From Tautonia rosea (lineage in GTDB: Bacteria; Planctomycetota; Planctomycetia; Isosphaerales; Isosphaeraceae), in assembly GCF_012958305.1 (NCBI RefSeq), contig NZ_JABBYO010000001.1, positions 310,001-374,000 on the forward strand: a stretch of DNA of 64,000 nucleotides, given 5' to 3'. Both the position numbers and the translations under genes were made by a program. The notes beneath the pieces were generated by a model that was not told where the DNA came from, did not search any database, and saw only the letters and a list, made by a program, of their open reading frames with translations. Position 1 is the stretch's first letter; every line of letters starts with the position of its first letter. Positions 19,255-27,028 of this stretch are shown here, in pieces.

Positions 19255-21512
19255 AGCTGCGTCTCCTTCAACCAGTCTTCGAGGTCCCGACGCTGACCGC
19301 CGGCCATCTCAAGGGTGTGTTCTACGTGTCCGTCCGCGAGAATAACCGCCCGATCGCAGTTCGAAACCACTTCCTGTCCGTGCGAGACAATGAGAAGCGT
19401 CCACGGAGCATTGCGGTCGAAGAGCGTTTCCACCACCTTACGGCGGGCATCCAGATCGATGCCATCCAGTCCCTCGTCGATCATCAGGAGCCTGGGGTCG
19501 CCGGCAATGGCTCGGGCGAGCATCACCCGGCGTGCCTGGCCCAGCGACAAAGGTGCTCCGTTGCTCGACAGAATCGTGTGCAATCCGTCAGGAAGGTCCA
19601 TCACTTCTTCGAGCAGCCGAACCGCGTCGAGCGCCCGTCGGACGTCAGTAAGCGAAAGCCAGAGCCGTCCGACCCGGACGTTCTCGAGGACCGTATCCTC
19701 GATGATTTCCAGCCCCTTGACCATCGCCACCTCGGCCCTCAGCGATTCGAGCCGAAGATCTCGGGTGTTCGTCCCGTCCAGCTCGATTGCACCGTGCGTC
19801 GGTGCCCGGAGGCCGTAGATCAGATCGAGCAAGGTGCTCTTGCCCGATCCGCTCGGCCCGATGATCGCCAGCCGCTCGCCCGGCTTGACCTCCAGGTCCA
19901 GATTGTGGAGGACTGCGTGGTGGTCCTGATACGCATAGGAGAGATGGCGCAAGACCAGATGGGCCCCCTCTTCCGGGACCTCTCGCTGCGATTCGCCATC
20001 ATGACGCTCCAGAGGCAGGTCAACCAGAACCCCCAGCTTGTCCATCGCCGCCATCATGTCGTACCAGGCTTCCAGGTGCTTGCCTAGCTTGCTGAACGAG
20101 AGCAAGACGGTGGCGATGATCAGCTCCGCCGCCACAAGTTGCCCCAGGGTCAATTGCTGCTGGATGACAAGATAACCACCTAGGCCGAGCAAGGCCGAGC
20201 TGGCGATCGCCTGAAGAGCGAGCGCGAATATGACCTGACGCATGACGATCGCGAAGTGTCGACGGCGAGCCGAAAGGTAGCGTCGGGTAGCCGCATCCGC
20301 CCGGTCCATGGCGAAGTCTGCGCCACCATCCACCTTGAATGCCAAGGGAGCACGGGCAATCTCCTCCAGGCCCCCTTCCACATCGTATTTGGCCACCGAT
20401 TCCTGAATGCTCGTCCGAATCGCCCCCCGGCCGAGCAGGAACACCATTCCCGTCATCGAGATCAGCAGGATCAGGTCGAACCCAAGCAGGAACGGATGAT
20501 AGAAGGCAAGGACGATCAGACCGATCCCCGCCCCCAGAACGACCGAGATGCCGTCGAGCATCAGCAGGGCCGCCACCTTCTGCACCGTCAGCACGTCGAA
20601 GAACCGATTGACCAGCTCCGGGCCGTGATTGCGATCGTAAGCATCGATTCGGACCCGAGGCAGTCGATAGGCCAGATCGGCTGTCACCCGGGCAAAGATC
20701 CGGCGCTGCATGATCTCGACCATGTAGGTCTGCAAGGCCCGGAGCATCGCCGCCAGTCCGAGGCAGGCCAGCAAGATCAGGGTCAGAGCGATGAGTTGCT
20801 GCAGGAGAAGATTCAGTGCCACGGTCGTAACGACCGCCTCGACAGCCAGTGGGGTCGCGAGCGAGAGGATGCCGACTCCCACGGCATAAGCGACGATCAC
20901 CCATAAATCCCGCTTCGATTCAATCCGCAACAGGCCGATCAAGCGTCGAAGCGGTGAGATGTCGTGCCCATGCCCATGCCCGCCCCCATGCCCATGCCCG
21001 CCTCCGTGGCCGTGTCCGCCTCCGTGCCCGTGCTCATACATCTCATCGGCATCGGGATCACGCATAGGGTGGCACGGGGCAAGCGGCATTGCGATCACCC
21101 ACGAGATGACGGTGTTCGGGTCGCTGAGCCCGAGGCGATGAGCGAGTTCCTTCTCGGAAATCGTCTCGCCCGTCCCGCCACGCTCGAGCGCGGCCAACCG
21201 CCCTTTCTTTCCCTTGTGCCCGACGAGAATCACCCAACTCCCTAGCTCACCATTTTGGCCCGGAGCGAAGGTCACAACAGGCATGTCGGGACGAGCCGTG
21301 GAAATGGCATCCCGAATCGTCCACTGGGAGGGGGTGACTCGAAGTCCAAAATGCTTGCCCATCATCGAGAGGCGAGACATCCATGCCTGATCCGATGGGC
21401 CCGGAAATTCCCGCTCAGACTGGTAAAACAGCTGCCGGCCCAGGACCGGGTCATACTCCAGACCGGCCGCCTTGGTACAGGCGTCGAGAACATCGTCGGT
21501 GGCCCAGCTCAT
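19239..21512 (-). CDS. Type-I-secretion-like ABC transporter with His-rich linker and diverged ATP-site motifs
   Basis: A 757-residue protein. Residues 1-145 resemble a C39-like domain without a recognisable catalytic Cys-His pair. A linker (160-184) has nine His in alternating Gly-His blocks. The membrane domain spans about 205-500 and the ATPase 520-757. Walker A is normal (GPSGSGKST, about 550), but the Q-loop reads 'VAMVKG', the signature is LSLGQ instead of LSGGQ, and Walker B is 'LLMIDEGLDGID'. The switch His is kept ('LLIVSHGQ'). I chose the ATG at 21512 because GGGAGGCGAGG directly precedes it. First gene of the operon with the HlyD and TolC proteins. Substrate unknown. Confidence 0.85.
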   Translation of the reverse strand: MSWATDDVLDACTKAAGLEYDPVLGRQLFYQSEREFPGPSDQAWMSRLSMMGKHFGLRVTPSQWTIRDAISTARPDMPVVTFAPGQNGELGSWVILVGHKGKKGRLAALERGGTGETISEKELAHRLGLSDPNTVISWVIAMPLAPCHPMRDPDADEMYEHGHGGGHGHGGGHGHGGGHGHGHDISPLRRLIGLLRIESKRDLWVIVAYAVGVGILSLATPLAVEAVVTTVALNLLLQQLIALTLILLACLGLAAMLRALQTYMVEIMQRRIFARVTADLAYRLPRVRIDAYDRNHGPELVNRFFDVLTVQKVAALLMLDGISVVLGAGIGLIVLAFYHPFLLGFDLILLISMTGMVFLLGRGAIRTSIQESVAKYDVEGGLEEIARAPLAFKVDGGADFAMDRADAATRRYLSARRRHFAIVMRQVIFALALQAIASSALLGLGGYLVIQQQLTLGQLVAAELIIATVLLSFSKLGKHLEAWYDMMAAMDKLGVLVDLPLERHDGESQREVPEEGAHLVLRHLSYAYQDHHAVLHNLDLEVKPGERLAIIGPSGSGKSTLLDLIYGLRAPTHGAIELDGTNTRDLRLESLRAEVAMVKGLEIIEDTVLENVRVGRLWLSLTDVRRALDAVRLLEEVMDLPDGLHTILSSNGAPLSLGQARRVMLARAIAGDPRLLMIDEGLDGIDLDARRKVVETLFDRNAPWTLLIVSHGQEVVSNCDRAVILADGHVEHTLEMAGGQRRDLEDWLKETQLCRLN

Positions 21513-21597
21513 CCTCGCCTCCCGATCCGGTGTGCGTTCGAGACGGCCGACCTGGGGTCGACGGCCTTCGTCCTCAGTTGCGATCGACGATGATCGG

Positions 21598-21927
21598 TCA
21601 TGTCTTGGTGACTCCGAGTCCTTCACGGACCTCCTGCTGACGCTCGACTTCCCGGACCAAGGCACGCCCGGCTCGTTCGATCGCCCGAGACACCGCCTCG
21701 AAGGGCTCGTCTCCGCTATCCTCCACCTTGACCAGCCCGTCAGGCAACGACAGCGTCACCCCGCATCGAATCCCCGGCACCGCCGAATCCGCTGCGTCGG
21801 AAAGCCGTACGGTCACCCGATCGACCTTCGGTCCAAAGCGACCCATCGCCGAACCCACTCGTCGTTCCACGTGCGAACGCAACGCCGGGTCGATCGCAAT
21901 GCCAATGCCTTGCACCATCACTCTCAT
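21598..21927 (-). CDS. hpf: HPF/RaiA-family ribosome hibernation factor
   Basis: A 109-residue protein of short-HPF size. 'MVQGIGIAIDPALRSHVERRVGSAM' and 'DRVTVRLSDA' give the beta-alpha-beta-beta-beta-alpha pattern of the S30AE fold, which binds the 30S decoding site and inactivates ribosomes in slow growth. The ATG at 21927 has GAGAGG about 6 bases upstream; earlier in-frame starts have no such site. It is transcribed divergently from nhaR, with a 200-base AT-richer spacer that carries a palindrome. Conservation of the basic patch is limited, so the exact subtype is inferred. Confidence 0.82.
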   Translation of the reverse strand: MRVMVQGIGIAIDPALRSHVERRVGSAMGRFGPKVDRVTVRLSDAADSAVPGIRCGVTLSLPDGLVKVEDSGDEPFEAVSRAIERAGRALVREVERQQEVREGLGVTKT

Positions 21928-22040
21928 GGCGCCTCTCATGACGCTCGTGGTCTTGAAGTCTGTGACAACGCGAATTGTCCCACATCGTATTATTGTGGAA
22001 CTCCGTGATTCGAACGACAAGAGAAACTTTCGTGCACGAC

Positions 22041-22059
22041 TCATCGAAATTTTCGATGA
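22041..22059. promoter_or_regulatory. Perfect palindrome with ATC-N9-GAT core, likely LysR-type operator
   Basis: Arms TCATCGAAA and TTTCGATGA are separated by one T. The core contains ATC-N9-GAT, a classic LysR-family (NodD-type) half-site arrangement. It lies 67-85 bases before the nhaR start and about 115 bases before the divergent hpf start, where a LysR regulator would control itself and possibly hpf. The palindrome is seen directly; the function is inferred. Confidence 0.55.
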
Positions 22060-22125
22060 ATCATCAATCGGTTTACTCGAAGAGTCCCCTTTGATTCATC
22101 GCCTTGATCGTTTAATCTCAGTTCG

Positions 22126-23055
22126 ATGGAAACACTCAACTACCACCACTTGTTCTACTTCTGGATGGTCGCTCGCGAGGGAAGCATCGCCGCCGCCTGC
22201 GAGCAGCTTGACGTCTCTCAACCGACGGTCAGCGCCCAGATCCGAGCGCTTGAGCGTTCGCTTGAACTTCGCCTCTTCGTCCGGGAAGGTCGGGGCCTGG
22301 CCCTCACCGACGCCGGTCGCGTGGCGTATCGCTATGCCGACGAAATCTTCTCGCTCGGTCGAGAGCTGCGCGACACCATCTCCGGCCGACCGGCCGGCCA
22401 CCCCTTGCGGCTCGCCGTCGGCGTGATCGACGCCATGACGAAACTTGTCGTCGCGCGGCTGCTCGAACCGGCGCTTCGCCTGACAGAGCCGGTGCGGATC
22501 ATCTGTTCCGAAGGCTCGGTCGAGGAGCTGCTCGGCGACCTGGCTCGCCACCGCCTCGACGTCGTCCTCTCCGACGTTCCCCTGGCAGCAGGCGCCGCGG
22601 TTCGAGCCTACAATCACCAGCTTGGTGAGAGTGAGGTGGCCATCTTCGGCCCCCCCGCCCTGGTGGAAACGTTGACCGGGGAATTCCCCCGATCGATCGA
22701 CGGCGCTCCCATGCTCTTACCGGCCGAGCACACGGCCGTGCGCCGATCCCTCGATCACTGGTTCGAGTCGGAGAATCTCCGCCCTCGCATCGTCGGTGAG
22801 TTCGAGGACAGTGCCCTGATGAAGGTCTTCGGCCATTCCGGCTTCGGGCTCTTTCCCGCACCGGCGATCATTACGAACGAGGTCTGCAATCAGTACGGTG
22901 TTCGGCTCGTCGGTCAGATTGAAGCGGTTCGCGAGCAGTTCTACGCAATCTCCATCGACCGCCGTCTGAAACATCCGGCTGTCGTGGCGATCTCCGAGGC
23001 CGCTCGCCGGCAGTTCTTTTCCACGCCTTCGGCCGATCAAGCCCGTGCGGAATGA
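22126..23055 (+). CDS. nhaR: NhaR-like LysR-family transcriptional regulator
   Basis: A 309-residue regulator. The N-terminus 'LNYHHLFYFWMVAREGSIAAACEQLDVSQPTVSAQIRALE' is the characteristic NhaR version of the LysR winged helix-turn-helix, followed by a type-2 periplasmic-binding-like effector domain with 'DAMTKLVVARLLEPAL' and 'HSGFGLFPAPAIITNEV'. NhaR activates nhaA in response to sodium in enterobacteria; no antiporter gene is adjacent here, so its targets are open. It is divergent from hpf with a palindromic site between them. Confidence 0.88.
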   Translation: METLNYHHLFYFWMVAREGSIAAACEQLDVSQPTVSAQIRALERSLELRLFVREGRGLALTDAGRVAYRYADEIFSLGRELRDTISGRPAGHPLRLAVGVIDAMTKLVVARLLEPALRLTEPVRIICSEGSVEELLGDLARHRLDVVLSDVPLAAGAAVRAYNHQLGESEVAIFGPPALVETLTGEFPRSIDGAPMLLPAEHTAVRRSLDHWFESENLRPRIVGEFEDSALMKVFGHSGFGLFPAPAIITNEVCNQYGVRLVGQIEAVREQFYAISIDRRLKHPAVVAISEAARRQFFSTPSADQARAE

Positions 23056-23134
23056 ACCGCAACGGACGTTGATCGGCCAATCAGAGTGAACGCTCGCCAT
23101 CGAGACGGAATCGGACAAGCCGAGGCGACTGAGG

Positions 23135-24733
23135 TCATCCCCCTCGACTGCCGATCGTCGACCAGCCGTTCCGAGAGGAAGCTCGACGCGTTTCGGTCCC
23201 CGATCCTGACGGATTCGACCCTTCCAGGCCGTTCGAAACGGGTCGGTTAGCTTGTCGAGCCGTCCCGACACTTCCCGAGGCCACCTGCTCGCGAGACGAG
23301 CCTCCCGGATGAACCGGAGTCCACGCGGATCGGCCCGGACGCTCGGCACGCCCCGTCGCGAGTTCGGGAGTCACCCCGGTGCGCGGTCGGGCCTCCTGAG
23401 CTGGCTCCAGTGAGTTTTCCGGCAACTCAATCCCAAGAAATTCGGGACGCGGCACAACGATCGGGTCAACATTCAACATCCGATCGTTGCGTCCCGGATT
23501 CCGGCTGGCGATCGTTTCGTCGTCCGGCCCGTTTTGGAGACGGTACGTGTACTCCTGTTGCGGATCCCGCCGCGTGCCCGACGAATTCGAATTCGCGTTG
23601 TCGGCCAGGTAGAGCTGCGGTCCGCGAGGTGCACGGTATTCGTACAGATGAGACATGTTGTTGCGGTCGAGAATCGCATAAATCGAATTCGGCGACGCGT
23701 ACAACCCTCGGCCGACCGAAGGATCGAAGGCGAAGTTGCAAACTCCGGCCACATAACCATCCTCAGTGAACAGCCCGCCGCCCGATCGCCCTTGCTTCGG
23801 CGAATGCTGGCACTCGATCGCCTCGTAATTCCGTTTTCCCGGCACCTGATACCGAGAAGTCGGCGCGAAGATGACCGTGTTCCAGGCCGTTGCGTCCTCA
23901 CCGTGAGAGCAACCGACCGTGTACATGCTCATCCGAGCCTTCGCCTGCCAGTGTTGCGGCACGACGCGGGCCGACGGCACGACCGAACCCGGACGAATCC
24001 GAACCAGGGCCACATCGCGATCGAAATCGTAGTCGATTACTTCTCCCGGCATCGGTTTGCCCAGCGGTCGAACGGTCTGACCTCCCGGACCACCGAGCTT
24101 TCCGTCGAACAACTCGACAAGCACCGGCAGATTGAACTGCTCGGGCCTCGGCTGACGACCCTTGACCGTAAAAATGTGAGCACAGGTGAGGATAATCGAC
24201 TCCTCCGGCGTGCTCTCGATAATCGTTCCCGAGCCAAACCCAAGCGATCCACGGTCCTTGACCGTGATTCGGACCACCGTCGCCCACGGATCAGGGTTCG
24301 ATTGTGGAACACCCGCCGACGCATTCGACACATTCCGAACGGGCGGATTGGTTTGATCTCGAACCGGAGTCGGACGCGCGGCATCACGATAAAGGTGGGC
24401 AAGTTCTCGGGTTTCGACCAGGCCTTCGCGTCGCGACAGTTCGCGACCCTCGGCATCTACGATCACAAACGTCGGAACGCCTTCAATCCCGTACCGCTCG
24501 ACCAGTTCGGGGTGCTCATCGACGTCAATCGATTGAACGGGATAACGATTCTGAACCAGCGATTCGACCCGAGGGCGCATCTGCTTGCAGGGCGGGCACC
24601 ACTCGGCGTGGAAATCGAGAATCACCGGACCTCGAGCACCCTGAACCGCTCCGCCGGCCGCGGCGGGGGACGAAGGGCCGGGGCCGGGAACGATCGCAAG
24701 CACCAAGGTCAGCAGCAAGGGGGCGGTGGTCAT
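23135..24733 (-). CDS. Exported thioredoxin-fold / trypsin-like protease fusion
   Basis: A 532-residue exported protein (hydrophobic signal, residues 3-20). A thioredoxin domain (about 30-120) has the redox motif WCPPC (45-49) and the cis-Pro loop 'GVPTFV'. It is followed by a trypsin-like domain (about 150-345) with a plausible triad: His186 in 'LTCAHIF', Asp240 in 'DFDRDVALV' and Ser317 in 'GRSGGGLF'. The tail of ~180 residues is disordered, rich in Asn, Arg, Ser and Gly. I used the ATG at 24733, which starts the signal and has AAGGAG upstream. A role in disulphide-coupled protein quality control is possible but only inferred. Confidence 0.85.
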   Translation of the reverse strand: MTTAPLLLTLVLAIVPGPGPSSPAAAGGAVQGARGPVILDFHAEWCPPCKQMRPRVESLVQNRYPVQSIDVDEHPELVERYGIEGVPTFVIVDAEGRELSRREGLVETRELAHLYRDAARPTPVRDQTNPPVRNVSNASAGVPQSNPDPWATVVRITVKDRGSLGFGSGTIIESTPEESIILTCAHIFTVKGRQPRPEQFNLPVLVELFDGKLGGPGGQTVRPLGKPMPGEVIDYDFDRDVALVRIRPGSVVPSARVVPQHWQAKARMSMYTVGCSHGEDATAWNTVIFAPTSRYQVPGKRNYEAIECQHSPKQGRSGGGLFTEDGYVAGVCNFAFDPSVGRGLYASPNSIYAILDRNNMSHLYEYRAPRGPQLYLADNANSNSSGTRRDPQQEYTYRLQNGPDDETIASRNPGRNDRMLNVDPIVVPRPEFLGIELPENSLEPAQEARPRTGVTPELATGRAERPGRSAWTPVHPGGSSREQVASGSVGTARQANRPVSNGLEGSNPSGSGTETRRASSRNGWSTIGSRGG

Positions 24734-25827
24734 GCCGCGAGGACTCCTTCTTCCCGGGCAGCAATCCACCTCCATCGAATCGGGAGCGATGCAAGTCCGC
24801 CTACAAAGACTGACAGGATCGAACCGAGTCGAACGGGCAGATCGGCCGCGATTGTTCCCTCGCCGTCGGGCAAGTGACCCGACGCGGGGGGCACCGACCT
24901 GAGGGGCCGGCGCCGGGAAACCACCGAGTACGAGGACGTGAGACGAGAGGCGATCGCATCCACAACCCGAATCCACGCGTCGATCCGCGTCCGGGCCACT
25001 CGGGCTCGGAGGATCGACCGGGGATCGGGTTCGACCACGGCTAGGGCCGCGGTGCGATGCGCCGAGGAAAGAGGGGAATGTTCGAGAGGGGGTGCGGCAT
25101 GCCGGATGGAAGATCCGGCCCTTCCTTGGACGAGCCCCAGGTCACTGACCCCGCAGCCCAACCTCATGTCGGGCTTCGGCGCCGCCGGTTCAGAACCTCT
25201 GCGCGCTCGATCACTCCGTGAATGCCCTGCGAAGGACAGCCGAGCGAAGTGTCGAGAAACTCGCGAGGGCTCATTCACGGCTGGCGGGCCTCTTTCTACT
25301 CGGAGCGGGCACGAAGGACCAGATCAGTTATCGGCCCAGGCGTCGGCTTTCTGGATGATTTCTCGAAAAAGATTCCCTGCCTCATCGCCGGTTATGCGGT
25401 TCTTGCCGTCGTTGCCGAACGTGTCGGAACCAAATTGCCTCGACGGTCGTCTGAACGGTGTGGCCGGTTTGCCGCCGCGCGGTTGGTCGGGTAGAGTTGG
25501 CTCAGTCCGGCTGGTCGGACGGCGATCGCGGCACTTTCGGCCCGACTCGCGTTCAGGATTGTTCCGTGCCTCTTGCGTTGTGGTTGATCGCGGAAGCTGT
25601 CTCCTCTGAGCGACTTGCGAGACGTTGACCTCGGCGCTAGAATGCATGGCATGATTTGTTGCACCGTGTCGATCCGGCTCCGGATCGCTCGCCGCTCCGG
25701 TCGAGTTCACCTCCACCCACTCCACGGTCTAGCCCCCTTCCTACGCCCCGCCGCGATGCTCTTCGAGGCGCGACGTCCGAGGCCCGGGCGGCCGACCGTC
25801 TGACTCCGATCGCAACGGGATGGGACC
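24734..25827. other. Gene-free stretch of about 1.1 kb
   Basis: The open frames here are Arg/Ser-rich and read like shadows or chance frames, with no domain I recognise. The only structure I can support is a promoter-like pair near 25614-25642, ahead of the coiled-coil gene. It could hold a decayed gene or an untranslated regulatory region. Confidence 0.4.
25614..25642 (+). promoter_or_regulatory. Candidate sigma70-type promoter for the coiled-coil gene
   Basis: A -35-like TTGCGA (25614-25619), 17 bases, then a -10-like TAGAAT (25637-25642). It is about 185 bases upstream of the coiled-coil protein start at 25828 in the right direction. The match is by eye only. Confidence 0.4.
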
Positions 25828-26688
25828 ATGACGTTCGTCGGGAAAATCCTCGTTATCGTGATCCTGGCCTTCGCCCTGTTCTTCCTCGCGTTGTCGACGG
25901 TGGTCTTCACCGCCTCGACGAACTGGCGGGAAGCTCACGAGGCAGTGACCAAGAAGCGAACTGAACTTCAGCAACAACTCACCACCGCCCAGAATGACCT
26001 GGCGGCCCAGAAAACCTCGCTTGAGAAGGAAATCGCTGACCGAGAGGCTCGGGTCACCTCGCTGCAAGCGCAAAACACGTCGCTGAGCAATCAGATCGAT
26101 GGCTTGCAGACCGACATCACCAGCCTCCGCACTCAGGTTGAGGAGGCTCAGCGGACCACTCAGACTCAGGTGCAACTCGCTCAGGCCACCACGGCCGAAG
26201 CCCAGCAGCTTCGCGAGCAGTTCCAGGCCGCACAGAAGGTGGCCAACGACTACGCGGCCCGCCAAACCGAGCTCGACGAGCAGATCTTCCTGCTCGAACG
26301 TCAACTCGGCACGGCCGCGCAGAACAATGAAGACCTGCGTAATGCGCTAGCCGATTACCAGAACTACCTGGAATCGCGCGGTCTTCCCTCCGATCCCGAG
26401 CAGGTCCGCCTGGCCGCTCAGGGCACGCTGGTCTCCCCCGATATCGAGGGCCGGGTGCTTCGCGTGGCCAACGACTATCTTGAGATTTCGATCGGATCGG
26501 ACGACGGGGTGAAGACGGGGCAGGAATACTTTGTGTTCCGGACCGGCGACTCTCCCCAGTACATCGGAAAGATTCGGATCACGCTGACCGAGGCCGACAA
26601 GGCCGTCGGCCGCCTGGTCTTCTCCAACTTGGGCCGCAAGGTGACGGAGGGTGACAGTGTCGCAGGCAAGATCCAGCCGCGGAGCTAA
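25828..26688 (+). CDS. Membrane-anchored coiled-coil protein, unknown
   Basis: A 286-residue protein with one N-terminal membrane segment (about 5-28) and a long coiled coil (about 35-190, heptad-rich Gln/Leu/Glu stretches such as 'QQQLTTAQNDLAAQKTSLEKEI'). A compact C-terminal domain (about 205-286: 'GRVLRVANDYLEISIGSDDGVKTGQEYFVFR') has the style of a small beta-barrel of the kind found in FlgA/MreC-like or TolA-type envelope proteins. The protein probably spans from membrane to envelope. Its 3' end overlaps the next small membrane gene. Confidence 0.7.
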   Translation: MTFVGKILVIVILAFALFFLALSTVVFTASTNWREAHEAVTKKRTELQQQLTTAQNDLAAQKTSLEKEIADREARVTSLQAQNTSLSNQIDGLQTDITSLRTQVEEAQRTTQTQVQLAQATTAEAQQLREQFQAAQKVANDYAARQTELDEQIFLLERQLGTAAQNNEDLRNALADYQNYLESRGLPSDPEQVRLAAQGTLVSPDIEGRVLRVANDYLEISIGSDDGVKTGQEYFVFRTGDSPQYIGKIRITLTEADKAVGRLVFSNLGRKVTEGDSVAGKIQPRS

Positions 26689-26896
26689 GGCGGGAGGTCG
26701 GTCTCGGAGCGCTTCCCGCTCTCAGGCCGTCGCCACTCCCCGAGGCGGACGAGGGGTTTACGTCCAGCAGGCTCGGAGCGACATCTTCGTTGTTCTGCTC
26801 GGCGTGGCCCTTGGTTCCTTGATCATCGGGTGCCTTTTCCTGGCCTTGAAACTCAACCAATTCGAATTCAGCGTCAGCGGTCCTGGCGGATTCTAA
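26657..26896 (+). CDS. Small single-pass membrane protein, unknown
   Basis: A 79-residue protein with a basic, Ser/Arg/Gly-rich N-terminus and one membrane segment ('DIFVVLLGVALGSLIIGCLFLAL'). I chose the GTG at 26657 because GGAGG lies 6 bases upstream; another in-frame GTG two codons earlier abuts that site. The start lies inside the coiled-coil gene (32-base overlap), so the two are likely co-translated and may work together. A strong terminator follows 39 bases after the stop. Confidence 0.65.
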   Translation: MSQARSSRGAKAGGRSRSASRSQAVATPRGGRGVYVQQARSDIFVVLLGVALGSLIIGCLFLALKLNQFEFSVSGPGGF

Positions 26897-26934
26897 GCTC
26901 CACCACTGTTCCGTTTGACGTCGCTGGATAGCTC

Positions 26935-26978
26935 AACAAGGCCAGTTCCCTCCGACAGTCGAGGGAACTGGCCTTGTT
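26935..26978 (+). terminator. Strong hairpin terminator
   Basis: A perfect 18-bp stem (26935-26952 with 26961-26978) and an 8-base loop, lying between the coiled-coil/small membrane pair and the convergent mgtA gene. The T-run is weak on either strand, but stem strength and convergent placement fit a (possibly bidirectional) terminator. Confidence 0.7.
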
Positions 26979-27028
26979 GCTTTGGTCCACCCAGACGCCC
27001 CACCCTCCCTCCAGAACAATCCAGGAGT

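Noticed and set aside
20959-21030. Tandem DNA repeat (CCCATG-type units)
   Set aside because: It is the coding sequence of the Gly-His linker in the ABC protein, not an independent repeat element.
24938-25609. Plus-strand 223-codon frame in the 1.1-kb gap
   Set aside because: Arg-rich, no domain, no ribosome site, and other frames are equally open.
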